Assembly (NCBI GenBank): GCA_013423385.1
Contig: BLZA01000017.1
Location: forward strand, 1,178,001-1,242,000
Length of the DNA stretch: 64,000 bases
Source: Naganishia liquefaciens
Taxonomy: Eukaryota; Basidiomycota; Tremellomycetes; Filobasidiales; Filobasidiaceae
Reading direction: 5' to 3'
In this document: positions 1-12,015 of the stretch, in pieces
How the letters are laid out: every line of letters begins with the position of its first letter
Position numbering within the stretch: the stretch's first letter is position 1
The notes under the pieces: generated by a model
Database searches by the model: none
Seen by the model: the letters and a program-made list of their open reading frames with translations, nothing else
What the model was told of the DNA's origin: nothing
Position numbers and translations under genes: made by a program

Positions 1-3000
1 AGCCGATCCTCGGCAGGCGGTCGTCGAGCCGCGGCCATCAGTGCTTGCAGGGCGTCTAGCTGCGGTCGACTTCGAGGTGAAGGTTCAGGCTGAGAAGAAG
101 GCATTGCAATCTCCTCGTCTTCCGCATCAATGTCTGTGCTTCGCACTGGCAGGACGGCGCCTGCCTTTGCGGGTGGCGAAGCCGACGCTTCCTCCGCGTC
201 CGATTCGCGACGGCGCTTGAGGCGCGAAAGCGAGGCCTTGGGTGTCGATGTCTCTTCCAGCTGTTCCGAGTCGTTTTGGAGAGATGATGCATGGTTGGAA
301 CGATACGTTGGCTCGAGCAACGGCTCGTCGTGTTCGGACGAGATGGATGTGTCCTGCTGCAGTGGTATAGACTCGTCATCAAGGTTCATGGACTCTTCGC
401 CTTGAAGCGCATTCATTTTGGGCGTTGTTTGCGTAAATAGGCTAGAGGATGTCAGCACAGGCGCAACAAAACTCGAGTGACACTCACCCTTGAGAATTCA
501 GATATTGCCTCTGAGGCGGCTTGGGCGTGTACCCTGAGTGCGCGTCTGCGGCCAGATCGGCACCGAATAACGCCAGATTGCGCTGTTGAGCGGTAGCCGA
601 CACGACCGCTCCGAGATTTCCGAAAGCCAGATGTCCGGCCCCTGGTGTGCCCCGTCTGAGCACATCGAGACCTTTGCCCTCGCCGGTACCCTCCGCAGAG
701 GGACCTTCGGCGCCAGGCGCCTGAGTCGCACCGAAGAACTGGGAGAGTCCGCCAGAATCACCGAAACCACCTGCAAAGTCGTCCAAGCCACCGCCGAACG
801 ATAACGGCGCTGGCGCGGCCAAGGGTTCATCGACCTTCCGCGAAACCAGTGACGATTCTGGGACGCCAGTCGAGCTAAATTCGACCCGTTTGGCCGATGG
901 CGATATGAGCGGGACGGTTCTCGCCAATTCCTCTTCATCGTCACTATCGAGAACTGCCTGTCGTTTGCGCTTTCGTTTGCGCAAAGCTTCCTCGGTCTCC
1001 TCAAGAGGGTCTACTGGTGGAAGGGTTGCGAGCGCCATTGTCGGGTCTTCAGCTTCCGGAGTCCGGTCGTCCGCCATGTCCACGTCTTTGACTACCGAGG
1101 ACTCGGCGTCCTGTGTCTCCTCCACGAGCACACGGTCTTCCATCTCGACGTCGACATCGACATTGTCCTCGGCACCGTCACCTTCGGGCTTGAAATCTTC
1201 GTCCTCTGAATCATCGTCATCATCCTCGGGCGCATGGCCTTCCTCCTCAAAGCCCAGGGCCAGCCTCCTTTCCTCGGCCTTTCTCGCCTCTTCCAGAATC
1301 TCGTCGTCCACCAGCTGTTCCCTTCTCGGCTGCAGCGCGCGGCTTTTCAATCCCGATTCACGCTCCTTTTTCTGCCGCTCGAGAGCAGCCATCTTCCTCG
1401 AATGTTCCAGCAGATATGCGTGTGACTCTTGTATGGAGATTGGGGCTAGCTTGTTACCGCCCATTCCCGCCTTGCCGTCCGCCCGTGTCGCCGTTCCCTC
1501 CCGCTGTCGCTTACCAGCTTGATCAAACGTCTGTCCGGCGTGCTGGTACATGCTGTCTGTCAACTCCTTTTTCGGTCCAAACTGGAGCCGACCTCCGCCA
1601 GCGCGCGATTTCCCGGGTCCTTGTTCGCGCTTGACGTCGAGCATGTCTCTAGGGTTGAGACGCTGCGCGGGGTTCCGGACGACGGGCTTGACCGCCGGGG
1701 TATCGAGAATCTCGAGGTCATCATCCGCGTCGCTGTCGTCCATGTCGATTTCCAAGTCTTGCCGCGGTCTCGAAACGCCCTTTAAGAAAACCGTCTTGCC
1801 ATCGCCGTGGCCGGTTTTGGCGAATGTAGGTGGCCCACCGGCCGGTCTCGTGGCCTTTGCTGCCATCATCATCTGAGCCTTGATGGCAGCCTCCTTTCGC
1901 GCCTTGAGCACCCTCTGCTTTTCCTCAAACGCCAACCTGCGCTTCTCCTCGTCCCGCGTACGTTCAACTCCGGCCGCAAGCTTACGGGCGGCTTTCAATC
2001 CGTCTTGATCTGACTCGGACCCGGAGTCATCGACGCCCATTACGAGTGGCACACCGGGCTTTGTCGATTTCACGACGGGCGGACCTTTGGTGGGCGTTAC
2101 CTGACCCTGCCGATCATGCACTTCGACGGGCCGCTGTTGACTCGAATACTGGCCGATTTCACTGTCCGGTGTCGGCACGACGGCGCTGCTTTGTGTTGGC
2201 GCATCGACGCGTGATGGCACAAGCTTTGGCACGGCGGAGACTTGCTGGGAGATCGGTCTAAAGGGGATCTTGGCGGACCTGTGTGCAGGATGGTCAGGAT
2301 TCGAGGGGGGGGGGGGCAATGTCAAAACGCTGCAAGTCAGCATGGCTTACAGAGCCGTCACAGAATCCGTCACGAATCCTGCGACCGAGAATCGCTTGCT
2401 GACGCGAGCGAGGTGCACTTCCTTGGCTATTCCCCACCATCACCACCATAAGCGACACACGCCAAGACATGCGAGATCGGTCAACTCACCCGCGCGAATC
2501 TGCGCCGATTCCCTGTTCATTTGTTCCCTTTCCTTTTTGCTGAGCGGCTGAGGCGCAGGAGATGTGTCAGGGACTCTCGGGTATCTCTTCCAGCGAGACA
2601 GACTCACTTTGAGCTTGACCTTGCCCGTCCTTTCGGCCTGATCAGAATCCGACGACCCGCTCCCGCTTCGCCTTCCTCTGGCGCCCCGCCGCAGATTACG
2701 CTGCCGTTCGTCGTGCGGCGTCCCTTCCCGCTCCTGTACTATCGGCTCGACTTCCTTGGGCTTTGACACGGCACGCTCAAACATCTTGCCCATGGTCTTT
2801 TTGAATCCGCCATCCTCATCTTCATCATCCGAGGCCCGCACCACCGGCGACGTATTCCCGCGGGAAACCTCTTGCCCTTCGTCCTCTGAATCCGCGACGA
2901 TGACTCTGCGCCTGCGTTGCACATGGGTCGACGAGGCAGCACGACCAAGTGTCGGACTGGACGGACTCGTTTGCAGGCCTCCGTCGCCGTCGCCGGCGTC

Positions 3001-3897
3001 GCCGTCTTCCTCCCGCGGCGGGTGTTCATCCGCGGCCGCAGAACTCTCGCGCCTCGCTTTCGCTTCCCGGCGGGCACGTCGACGATCTTGTTTCTCCTGC
3101 GCACGGTCCATGAGGCGCTGGTATTCGGGTTGACTGGAGGGGAGCGCCACGTCGGTGTCTTCGGTGGCGGGGCGACGGAGGGTGGTAGATGAGGGAGTGC
3201 GTGCGCGAGCGCGACGGGAAGGACGTGTTGGCGTTGAGCGTGTGATGGTGTCCTCTGCGGAAGAGGACGAGGACGAGGACGAGGACGAGGATGCCTGGTC
3301 GTCTGTTTGCGTGGACTTGATGATTCTTTTCCGTGGCTTGACGGGCATTGTCTCGGCCTCGTCTGCGTGCAAAGACGATGCGCGTTCTTCCTCTGGACCG
3401 AGCGCGAGCGGGTCTTCCGATGTCAATGGAGGCAGACTGCTCGATACCTCTGCCTCTGTCGTGATGTCAGGGGCGGCGACGGTCGGCTTGGCCATCACGG
3501 CGCGTTTGGCCAGTTCATACGCATCGCTACCGTTCACCCCATCATCCGCTGCATTCTCCTCTTCCTCGCTCTGTTCATCATCCTGCACAACCTTTCTCCA
3601 ATCCGCGCCTTTTCCCCTGCGAAGCCCGTCCCACGCGGTGCCACGTCTTCCGATCGTCGCACGGGGATCATCATCAAGCGGCGAGCTCGAGACGGTTTTG
3701 TCCTCGGGCGTTCCCTCTGAAACGGCCTCATTGGACCGCGTCGCGTCGTCTTCGTCCGTGTCCGTGTCCGTGTCCGCGGCGGCATCGGTCCTGCGCGACG
3801 GCGGCGGGGGCGGCGCGACGGGTGCGTCGTCCACGGGGATGACGGGCTTGGGTTTGCCGTATGTGCGCTTTACGGGACGATGGGTGGGGGCGTCCAT
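1..3897 (-). CDS. mrc1: Claspin/Mrc1 replication checkpoint mediator (3' end beyond window)
   Basis: Fork-associated adaptor that links stalled replication forks to checkpoint kinases (ATR/Mec1 to Rad53/Chk1) in the nucleus. Seen: start ATG at 3897 (MDAPTHRPVKRTYGKPK), a very acidic, Ser/Glu-rich chain with coiled, Arg/Lys-rich stretches, the Mrc1/claspin signature PLSKKEREQMNRESAQIRA near 2490-2560, a C-terminal block with VDDEILEEARKAEERRLALG, and the junction YLNSQG-LFTQTTP, which matches the claspin FLDxNGxFTQT motif. Two introns are visible: donor at 2489 with acceptor near 2241 (the only acceptor I found that keeps phase), and about 447-488 (GG/GTGAGT to CTCTAG). The last exon is still open at base 1, so the C-terminus is missing. 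The gene is divergent from NBP35. Family is confident; the first intron's acceptor is uncertain because of a C10 tract. Confidence 0.8.
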
Positions 3898-4132
3898 GGC
3901 AAGCCAGGCGGAAATGCAGTCGAGTCGACTGCTGCTGCGGGGACGAGACGGTGGTCTGTATGAATACCAGGCGAAGAGGGCGAGTTTACCCCGAGTGTGC
4001 TTCAATTAAGCGTCGTCGCGTCGCGTCGAGCGCGTCATTTGGGTCGGATGTATTTGCTTCGGCCGCCGGGAAGAAGAAGCAGCTGAGTAATGAAACCAGC
4101 AGTCGCCACCGGGGTCATCTCTTCACACGAGC
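3898..4132. promoter_or_regulatory. Short bidirectional promoter between claspin and NBP35
   Basis: A 235-bp gap separates the divergent start codons of claspin and NBP35. No ORF or clear TATA box is seen. The divergent arrangement implies a shared promoter; this is inferred from layout only. Confidence 0.45.
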
Positions 4133-5410
4133 ATGGACATTGACATGGCCATCCCTACACCACTCCGTCCATCCACATCTACCATGATCGCCACACATCC
4201 ACCCCTTCCGCTCCCCTCGCCCGTGCCATTCGCAGCATCCAGCGAAATCCTCCCGACAAACGTCCCTTCGAACGCACCCGAACACTGTCCCGTACGTCCC
4301 TCCTTGTCGTCCCCTCATTCGCCTTTCTCGGCCCGGCATCCTCATTCCGTTTCCGTCTCCTCCTCCAGGGCACCGAATCGACTCTTGCAGGCAAGACTGA
4401 CGCATGCGAAGGATGTCCCAACCAGGAAATCTGTGCAGAGGGACCCAAAGGCCCGGATCCGGATCTGCCGCTCATTAGGCAGCGCATGGAGGGTGTCGGG
4501 CGCAAAGTGTTGGTCTTGAGTGGGAAAGGAGGCGTTGGGAAGAGTACGTTTACGGCGGGCTTGAGTTGGGCGTTGGCGGCGGATGAGGAGTTGCAGGTGA
4601 GCACCCCGCGGCGGGTTTTCATGTACAGGAATGGTCTCACCGCAATTACCCGCCCGCCCGCCCGCCCGTCCGCTCCGTCAGACCGGCATCATGGACGTCG
4701 ATATTTGCGGACCCTCGATCCCGCTCCTGATGGGCCTCGAGAAATCCACCATCCACACCTCGGCATCCGGCTGGTCCCCGGCATACGCGCTTGACAACCT
4801 CGCCGTCATGTCGATCGGATTCATGTTGCCCAACAAGAGCGACGCCGTCATCTGGCGCGGTCCGAAAAAGAATGGCTTGATCAAGCAGTTTTTGAAAGAC
4901 GTCGAATGGGGCGAGCTTGATTACCTCGTGGTGGATACGCCGCCGGGGACGAGCGATGAGCACCTGAGTATCGTCCAGTACCTCAAGGAAGCCGGGATTG
5001 ACGGGGCCGTCCTGATCACCACTCCGCAAGAAGTCGCGCTTCAAGACGTCCGCAAGGAAATCGACTTTTGCCGCAAAGTCGGCATTCCCATCCTCGGCAT
5101 CGTCGAAAACATGTCGGGCTTTGTCTGTCCAAACTGTCATGGCGAATCCGAGATTTTCATCCCCTCGACGGGCGGGGCACAGGCAATGGCCGACGAGTTG
5201 GGGATCGAGTTGTTGGGCAAGGTGCCACTCGATCCGAGGATTGGCATGACGTGTGATCGCGGGATGAGCTTTTTAGACGAGTATCCAGACAGTCCGGCGA
5301 CGGTGGCCTATCTGGATATTGTGGATCGTGAGTGGCCAATTGGGCGATGGCGCGCCGTGTTCCGTGCTGACGCTCGTACAGGTATACGCTCGCTTCTCGG
5401 AGATGAATAA
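4133..5410 (+). CDS. NBP35: Cytosolic Fe-S cluster assembly ATPase NBP35
   Basis: P-loop scaffold that builds [4Fe-4S] clusters with Cfd1 for cytosolic and nuclear enzymes. Four exons are read as 4133-4291, 4369-4596, 4682-5327 and 5382-5410; all phases close and the protein ends in TAA. Exon 1 ends with NAPEHCP and exon 2 continues [19 protein letters not shown], giving the four-Cys N-terminal ferredoxin-like motif of Nbp35 (C-x13-C-x2-C-x5-C). The Walker A/deviant P-loop is [10 protein letters not shown]. Then come [10 protein letters not shown], the switch motif [11 protein letters not shown] and the bridging CxxC in FVCPNC. Length is about 370 aa, normal for the family. Internal Mets at codons 5 and 19 are alternative starts. 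It converges with the bicupin gene, with about 70 bp between stop codons. Confidence 0.95.
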
Positions 5411-5479
5411 ATAGCAAGCTCGGCCATGGTTGTATACATTTTTATGTTCGATACAAAAGGTATAATCGCACACCCGCAC

Positions 5480-6952
5480 CTAGACAATCTCGCCGCCCAA
5501 CGCCTTGACGACCTCGTCCACCTTGCTCTCCTCGACCGACGCATCCTCATGCCCACCCACCACCTCGCCGCTCTTCCCCTCCCTACCGGCGCGCACAAAC
5601 ACCTCCTCCAATCCACCACCCTTGCCCGAAAATACATACATTCGCGCATACGCACTCGTAATGGCATAGCTAAACGCCCTTCCCGCGGGAACCATCACGC
5701 TCTCCCCGGTCGTCACCACCTCCTCGGTGTCGGCCCCACCCTCGACATCAAACGCCACCTTGCCCTCAATCACACGGAACAAGGAATGACTCGCGAGCCG
5801 GAGCTTGCGCCCAGAATGGAACGGGCCCTGTCCCGCGGGGCTTTCGGCCGCGGCGGTGTAGGCCGGGAAACGATCCCGGGAGCCGATTCCGGCGAGGACG
5901 CTCAGCGCAAAGTGGTCGTTTGTGTTGCGTGCGAGGGTGAGCGGTGAGCAGGATTGGGTGGCGAGAAAGTATTTGGGTCCGCAGTCGGCTTTCAGAAAGT
6001 AGGGCGTCGTGTCGTTGGGGAGGGTGTTTCTGGGGGGGGGAGGGGAGGGGGGAATGAGCTGACAGTCACAGAAAATCGGTGCGAAGCGGACGGCACGCAC
6101 TCGTCTTCCGACATGGGCTTGGCTTCCGGGTAGGCGTACTCTCGCTGCGGAATCACGTCTTCGCCGGCCTTGATAGCTTCGATGAACAATGGCACGGGGA
6201 ACGGCCGGTCCTCGTTCCATGGAAAGGTCGGCGAGGTCATGTACGGCTCGCCGATATAGTTGAACATCCTGAAAGGAGACGTTTGGGTTAGCGCCGCGGG
6301 ACCGAGCGCGCGGGGACACGGGGCGGGATGGACTCACTTGGTCCAGCTGCCGGGGGAGATGATTCCGATGAATTCGTTTTCCGGGCCCAGAGGCTGGAAG
6401 GCATGGACGCATTTCTATACAACGTGGCCACGCATCCGTCAGTCAGATCGTCTCAGGCTTGTAGTCCCGCGCGCGAAACGTACCGGCGGCACCGAGGCAA
6501 AATCCCCCGGTCCGAGGATCCTGCATTGGTCGTTTTCCCATACTTTCATGCTGCCCCGGACACAGAGGAACGTATCGTGCGTCCTCGCGTGGAAGCTACC
6601 CTCTCCGGAATTTCCGTCAGCGTCGCTCTCGAGATCCACCCTCGCGCGCGCCGCCGACTCACTGCGCCGGTACGGGCTCATCCGCTCGCGCACGGGTATG
6701 CACAATCGCAAACTGATCGTCCGTCTCCTTGGCCGTCGCCAAGTAGCGCATGACGCTGCCCGATCCCACGAGGGTGATGGTTTCGCCTTCATCGGATTCC
6801 AGGACGTAGGGTTTGTTGGCGGGAAGGGGAGCGGAAAAGTGGGGGAGGCGGAGCGTCGATGTGGGCACCGAGGCGGACGCGGGGAGGACCGAGGCTAGCT
6901 TGGCGGGGAAGGAGGCGAGGGAGGAAGAGATGTCTGTTGCGATGGGGGACAT
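5480..6952 (-). CDS. Quercetin 2,3-dioxygenase-like bicupin
   Basis: Two cupin domains resembling fungal quercetinases, metal-dependent dioxygenases that open the flavonol C-ring. Start ATG 6952 (MSPIATDISSSLASF), stop at 5480. Exons are recognisable by DDQFAIVHTRAR, then HARTHDTFLCVRGSMKVW and LGPGDFASVPP (first cupin, motifs 1 and 2), then VHAFQPLGPENEFIGIISPGSW, FNYIGEPYMTSPTFPWNEDR, and a second cupin SLFRVIEGKVAFDV with VMVPAGRAFSY. The usual H-x-H...E ligand set of motif 1 is altered: where well-known enzymes have two spaced His and a Glu, this one keeps one His and has Asp for Glu; the motif 2 His (in HAFQ) is kept. Introns are short and G/C-tract rich. The true substrate is uncertain; it could be another bicupin dioxygenase or a pirin-like protein. 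It is divergent from an esterase. Confidence 0.75.
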
Positions 6953-7036
6953 GATGGGCGTGCTTTGCTTTGCGTGGTGATGCGATGTGGGAGCAGGAAT
7001 CAAGATGAGATGCGGCCCGTGCATGGCTACGTCGTC

Positions 7037-7042
7037 TATATA
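7037..7042 (-). promoter_or_regulatory. Candidate TATA box of the bicupin gene
   Basis: TATATA on the minus strand lies about 85 bp upstream of the bicupin ATG. This is a position-based guess. Confidence 0.35.
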
Positions 7043-7220
7043 CGTTCGCCCGCAAACACCGGGTCCATCGAGCGGGGTGCGCGCCCTACGGTCGAGGTCA
7101 TGGATGCTCACGAACCTCGGTCACGCCTCGGGCATCGAGAGCGGGGTCGGTCCGCCTCGGTCCGTCCACTGTCGAGCGGGGCTGAGACAGGTGGAGGCTG
7201 ACGGACCAGGGCGGGGAAGC

Positions 7221-7304
7221 GGGCTGGATGGGCTGGATGGGCTGGATGGCGGATGGCGGATGGCGGATGGCGGTAAGCAGAAGGGGAGGGGGGAGGGGGA
7301 GGGG
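7221..7304 (+). repeat. G-rich tandem repeats in the bicupin/esterase promoter
   Basis: Three perfect copies of a 9-bp unit GGGCTGGAT (7221-7247) run directly into 3.7 copies of a 7-bp unit GGCGGAT (7248-7273). Four G-runs of 4-6 bases separated by single A residues follow (7283-7304), a strong G-quadruplex pattern. The block sits in the 456-bp divergent promoter. Confidence 0.9.
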
Positions 7305-7408
7305 ACATTGGCCTGCTCGTCTCGTCCGTCGCATCGCTACGACAGTAGGTCATCACTCCCGTCCCTGGCGCATACAGGTCCCTTCGCACGCACCTCACAG
7401 CACGCATC

Positions 7409-8588
7409 ATGGCCATCCCTCGACTCGCCGCCCTGGGCCCGGCGATCAAGGACCACGCCGGACCGACGTTCAAGCTCTACTTTCCCCTGCTTGCGGAAAA
7501 GGTCTCGCAGGGAGCTTTTCTCGCCCCGACAGAGCATCGATATGGGCCGCTCGAAAGGCATGCGTATGATGTGTATCTTCCGCCCGGGGCACAAGCCACA
7601 GAGAAAAACAAGTTGCCGACGATTGTGTTTGTGCACGGAGGCGGCATGGTTCAGGGCGATAAGCAGATCAAAGAGTCCAAGGGTGGCGCACACAGGAATA
7701 TCGGGACATTCTTTGCCAACAAGGGATACATGGTGGTGAGTACCCCCACCCCCCCCTCCGATTGCCACCCTCTGTCAGACCTGACCTGACGTCAACGCGC
7801 GCCGCAGATCATCCCCAATTACCGCCTGCGCTACCCAGACCCTTCCTCGCCGCTCTACTCGACGTCCGCCAACGCCGCCTTTCCCTCGGGCGGAATCGAC
7901 ATTGCGCTCCTCCTTCGACACATCAACTCCCCCGCCTGTCACATCCACCACAAGATCTCACCCGACCGGCTCTGTCTCGTGGGCAACTCGGCCGGTGCAT
8001 GCCACGTCGCGACCTACCTCTACCGCGATGCCATTCCATCGTTTGAAGACGCCGCGGCACCGCTCATCACCGATCCTACGAACCAATCCGGGCTCGACGA
8101 GTTGAAGCCCTCGAGCGCCATGCTCATCGGTATGCCTGCGCACTTTCGGCTTGCCACTCCGGATAGGAGCGCCGTGTTGTTTGGGTACCATTGTCCCGAG
8201 CTGTTTGACGCCGAGCAGCCGAGAGCGGGGGAGGAGGAGATGCGGAAAGTCGTCGAAGAGAGGTGTCCGATCGGGCTGAGGAAGCGGAGCGGGGATCGGA
8301 CGAGGGTCGGGACAATGCTGGCCGAGTTGGATCCCGAGCCGGAGATTGCCGGGCCTGTGAGTCCTCGGCGTGCGGGAGGCTGTCCTTCTCAGGACTCTAG
8401 CTAATCTCACCATTGGCTCCACCTAGTCGCGCGAGTTTTCAAAGGTGTACGAAGAGGTCACTGGCACGGCACCGCAGGAGATCTTCATCAAGGGGCATAA
8501 CCATATTTCCGTGCCGCTCGGACTCGGACTCGGCGGGGAAGAGGAGGCGTGGGGTCATGATCTTGTCAAGTGGATCGAGAGGCAGTGA
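7409..8588 (+). CDS. Alpha/beta hydrolase (esterase, HSL/kynurenine formamidase-like)
   Basis: Serine esterase of the hormone-sensitive-lipase-like group. Exons 7409-7735, 7808-8356 and 8427-8588; all are in phase and end in TGA, giving about 345 aa. Seen: the oxyanion-hole motif VFVHGGGMV (about residue 75), the strand motif IIPNYRLRYPDP, the nucleophile elbow LVGNSAGACH (G-x-S-x-G, about residue 170), a late acidic segment MLAELDPEPEI where the catalytic Asp is expected, and the catalytic His in IKGHNHIS. No signal peptide is seen, so it is probably cytosolic. Substrate is unknown. Its divergent partner is a bicupin, and fungal quercetinases yield a depside ester, so a depside-hydrolysing role is possible but inferred only from position. 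Confidence 0.85.
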
Positions 8589-9322
8589 TCTGAGAGTTCG
8601 GGAATCCATGTTTTTGTAACGCCGTGATGCCTACACGATATGTCGCGCTTCGTGGTTGCGAATCGTTGAGAGCGTACTTTCGCTTCCTCAGCTGGTTCCG
8701 TATTGGCAAAACTGCCGCCCGCCGAGGTTCTCGTCATCTGTCCGAGACGATGATGGCGGAAGAGACCGCAATAAATCGCGCCTGTATCGAAGAAGCGATT
8801 TGTGTCGAGAATCGCTTTGGCCCACCCGTGACCCAAGGTGGATGACGTATGTCTAGCTCAATTCCTAGCTCAATTCCATGTTGTGATCATTCTGATGGAT
8901 ACTGCAGACTCTTTAGGTCTATCTGTACTGATCCGATCGATGGGTGTGACGTGGGGACTACCTATAAAGAATATGTCAAAGACCTATTATTGGTAGGAAC
9001 ATTTTCTCAATCGTATACTCCACCCCTTGGTCAACGGAATAGTTACTGGTCGCGCCAATATGTAGAATGGAAAAGGGATAAGATTTGAAAGACTTTCAAC
9101 TCTCGCTGCAATGCGTTGTCAAGTTGATATCTCATCTATTCTCGTCTTCCTGTCAGCGAGATGCGCATAGAGCAAGTCAAGATAGAAAACCCCCATAAAA
9201 GCGATGTTCATACAAAAACTCCGACTACTAGATCGAGATTTTCGTTCAAACACAGAGACTCCGCATGACCGCACTGTTTCCCGCCTTTCGTGTGAAAGAT
9301 GTTCCTAGAGTAACACTTGTCA
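8589..9322. other. Intergenic, no gene recognised
   Basis: About 730 bp of more A/T-rich sequence between the esterase stop and the sugar porter stop. I see no coding region, RNA gene or repeat in it. Confidence 0.6.
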
Positions 9323-11674
9323 TCAAGACAAAGCTCGAGGACTAACGTTCTCGATATTTTCGATCTCGTTTTTTTCGGAGAACACGTCATCGCTGGCGTT
9401 ACCGCCCTTAGGTTCAATAGGTGTGGATCGGTCGTTGGCAATTTCCGGTACAGAATACGACCCCATTTGTCGTATCTGACTCAATCATCTCAGCAAACAC
9501 GAAACATCAGAGACGCCATACTTACGGGAATCTTGTGTTCGTACAGCCAGTCCACCTGTTCCATAGTTCTGCCTTTGCATTCGGGAAGGAAGAAATACAG
9601 GAAGATCACTGTAATGGTAGACATGGAGCCATCTACATTTCCGCCGAACGGTGAGCATTCGAAAGACTATGCCATGAGAATGTACACTCACATATGTAAC
9701 CGATTTTTGCGCCGAGGTTCCCGTCCGTCGGGTTTTGAATGTAAGGACTGACGAAAACGATTATAAATGACACTATCGCAGCGCACATTTGCGCAAGAGC
9801 GAGAGTTGTCTCCTGCAAGACACTGGAGGGCAGCTCTGAGATGACGGTGTTGAGAGTAGCATTCCAGGTAGAGGTGTAGGCGATGAACCAAATCATGACT
9901 AGCCATATCTAATAAGTCACAAACAAAGCCCATCGCATGACGAGTCGAAGGCTTACTGAGTGCTATACAGGCTTTCCCTGCGGCCCCTTGTAAATCAGGA
10001 CTGACAACGCTGATAGACGAGAAAGCCATCATGCATCCGGCCATAATGCAGGAGCCGCAAATGAGAGCGAGACGGCGTCCGAGCGTGTCTTGGTACAAAA
10101 AGCCGAGCATCGTGAAGCCTGCAACCAGGATGTATACTGTACGCAAGGTCAACATTAGAGGCCAAACTGCACGGGAACGCTTATTATAGCTTTCTCGATC
10201 CAGGCGGCTTACTGATCATTAGCATGAGGAAAACATTTTCCAGTCCCAATTGCTTGAAGAGGACGACCAGGTAGCTCAGCAGAAAACTCAGTCCTGTGGG
10301 CATTTTAGGTCAATGTGTGCGCCTCAATCAGACAAAGGCGATGTTCCATACCTTGTGCCGCCCCGAAACAAGCGAGACCAAAGACGGTCAGCGTCCTCGT
10401 GAGATTGGTTCCCCGGAAGCAAGCCGAAAGAGGAGCTGTTTGTTTGGCCGAGTATTGAGCAGCCGCAATCTTCTCCTGAAGTTCTTTCTCAACCTCGACT
10501 TCGGCCAAGTTGGATCGCAACTTTATCAACACCTTTCTCGCGTCTGTCTCTCGACCTCGGGCGATGAGCCAGACAGGGCTTTGAAGTATAAAAGAACAGC
10601 TCGATCAAGATCGCTTGTTGATAGCAGTCGGTTCAAAGCCTACCTCTCGGGCATCCAAGGGTAAGACAACATAGCCAGAAGAGGATTCAGGAATTGTAAG
10701 CCGATCTGTATGAGTCATCAAAGAGTCAAATTCGAGCATAAGTCGAGAGAGAAAGAAACTGACTGGCAGCAACCACACTATGGCGCTCATCTTGGTTGAG
10801 ACTCCGTAGACGACGAAGGAGGAGACAAGGGCTCCAACGGCTAAACACGAAACGCACACGTTCCAGCGTGATAAAAGACTTGGGGTACAAATAGAAGAAA
10901 CGTACCGACGAAGAATCCAACTGTGGTCAAGGCAGTACCTCTTGATCTACTGGGCGAGCATTGGGAAAGATAGGCTAGGATAGAGACTGAATTCATGCCG
11001 ACCCCAAGGCAAACAACGATTTTTCTAGTGGCCAGTGGCCGGTATCAGCAAGCAGCAAGATTTCGCACAGGATTCTGAACGCCAGGACACACCCTGCAAC
11101 CATTTGCCAGTAACGATTTCCTCCTACACTGCAGGTGATTTGGATAAGGGATCCCAGCATAATCCACACGGCTGCCTACGATCGACAAAAAGGAATGTTG
11201 AGCTGTTTTCAATGCTATGTGCTCGAATATGAGGCCTTACCTTTACAAAGGCTAGCCTGAATCCGATGCGAGGCAAAACAGCACCAGCCAGAAGAGCTCC
11301 AAGCTGAAAGGTCACAATCGGAATTGTTATCAAATCCAGCGACGGCGGTCTTTTACTCACGAAACTTCCTATAGTCGAGGCCACTGTGCCGACCGATTGC
11401 TGCGTCGAGCTCAGGGACTTGTATGGAATGCCCGTGACGGTGACAAATTCTGCTTCGCCAAAGATCGCGTTGAAGTAGGCCTGCCCCATGATTCCACCCC
11501 ACCAATTGACTATATGGCAAAGCGAAAAATCAACTTTCACCCTGTATGCAAGGAGGATGTCCGCTTCTACTCACGATCGTACCCTGTCGTGAAGCATGCA
11601 CTGCCAGCGACAGCGATCACGAGCGAAAAGTATGGCGTGAAGTCCGAAAGGCGTTCCTTGAATGAGCACAGCAT
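9323..11674 (-). CDS. MFS sugar porter (maltose permease-like)
   Basis: Twelve-helix sugar:H+ symporter of the plasma membrane, broken by many short introns. Start is taken at ATG 11674 (MLCSFKERLSDFTPYF), leading straight into TM1 and the GYD motif, followed by NWWGGIMGQAYF. Later segments in order are VASTIGSF, GALLAGAVLPRIGFRLAFVK, VVCLGVGMNSVSILAYLSQ, TTVGFFV, VSSFVVYGVSTKMSAIVWLLP, the central-loop KVLIKLRSNLAEVEVEKEL, AGFTMLGFLYQDTLGRRLAL, MIWFIAYTSTWNATLNTVI, and the family's PEtKGRtxEexD motif as PECKGRTMEQVDWLY. The last exon ends at TGA 9323 with an acidic tail. The very short N-terminus is unusual; an upstream exon is possible. Substrate is not predictable. Two copies of GAACGACCG lie upstream. 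Confidence 0.85.
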
Positions 11675-11949
11675 GATAGACAAATGAAGGTATTCAGACG
11701 TCCTTGAGTGTCGCTATAGGATCCGTTCATCTTTGGATTTGGCCAAGGTTTATATCCGTCATCCGGGGCTCCTTTTGCGGTCCCACACCAACTCGAGTAT
11801 CCCCAGAACCGTGTCCTGTTGGCTGGTGAATGGCGATTCAAGTTCCCGGGGCTACGGCTTTGAGTCATATTGGCGCTTTCCGTGGACATGTCGGTGGGCT
11901 CGCTCCTGGTAGCATGATGCCATGTATAAGCTTCGGTTGTTTGGCCGAT

Positions 11950-11958
11950 GAACGACCG
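11950..11958 (+). promoter_or_regulatory. GAACGACCG motif, copy 1
   Basis: Exact 9-mer about 276 bp upstream of the sugar porter ATG. The same 9-mer recurs at 12016, 14460 and 18624. Candidate operator for the zinc-cluster regulator encoded nearby (inference). Confidence 0.45.
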
Positions 11959-12015
11959 TTCCTCATCACGCTAAAGCGGAACCAAATCATGAACGAATGA
12001 TCGACAGTACGGGCT

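Noticed and set aside
3155-4009. 284-codon plus-strand ORF rich in Ser
   Set aside because: It is antisense to the acidic claspin exon; the Ser-rich reading is the complement of Asp/Glu/Arg codons and has no domain.
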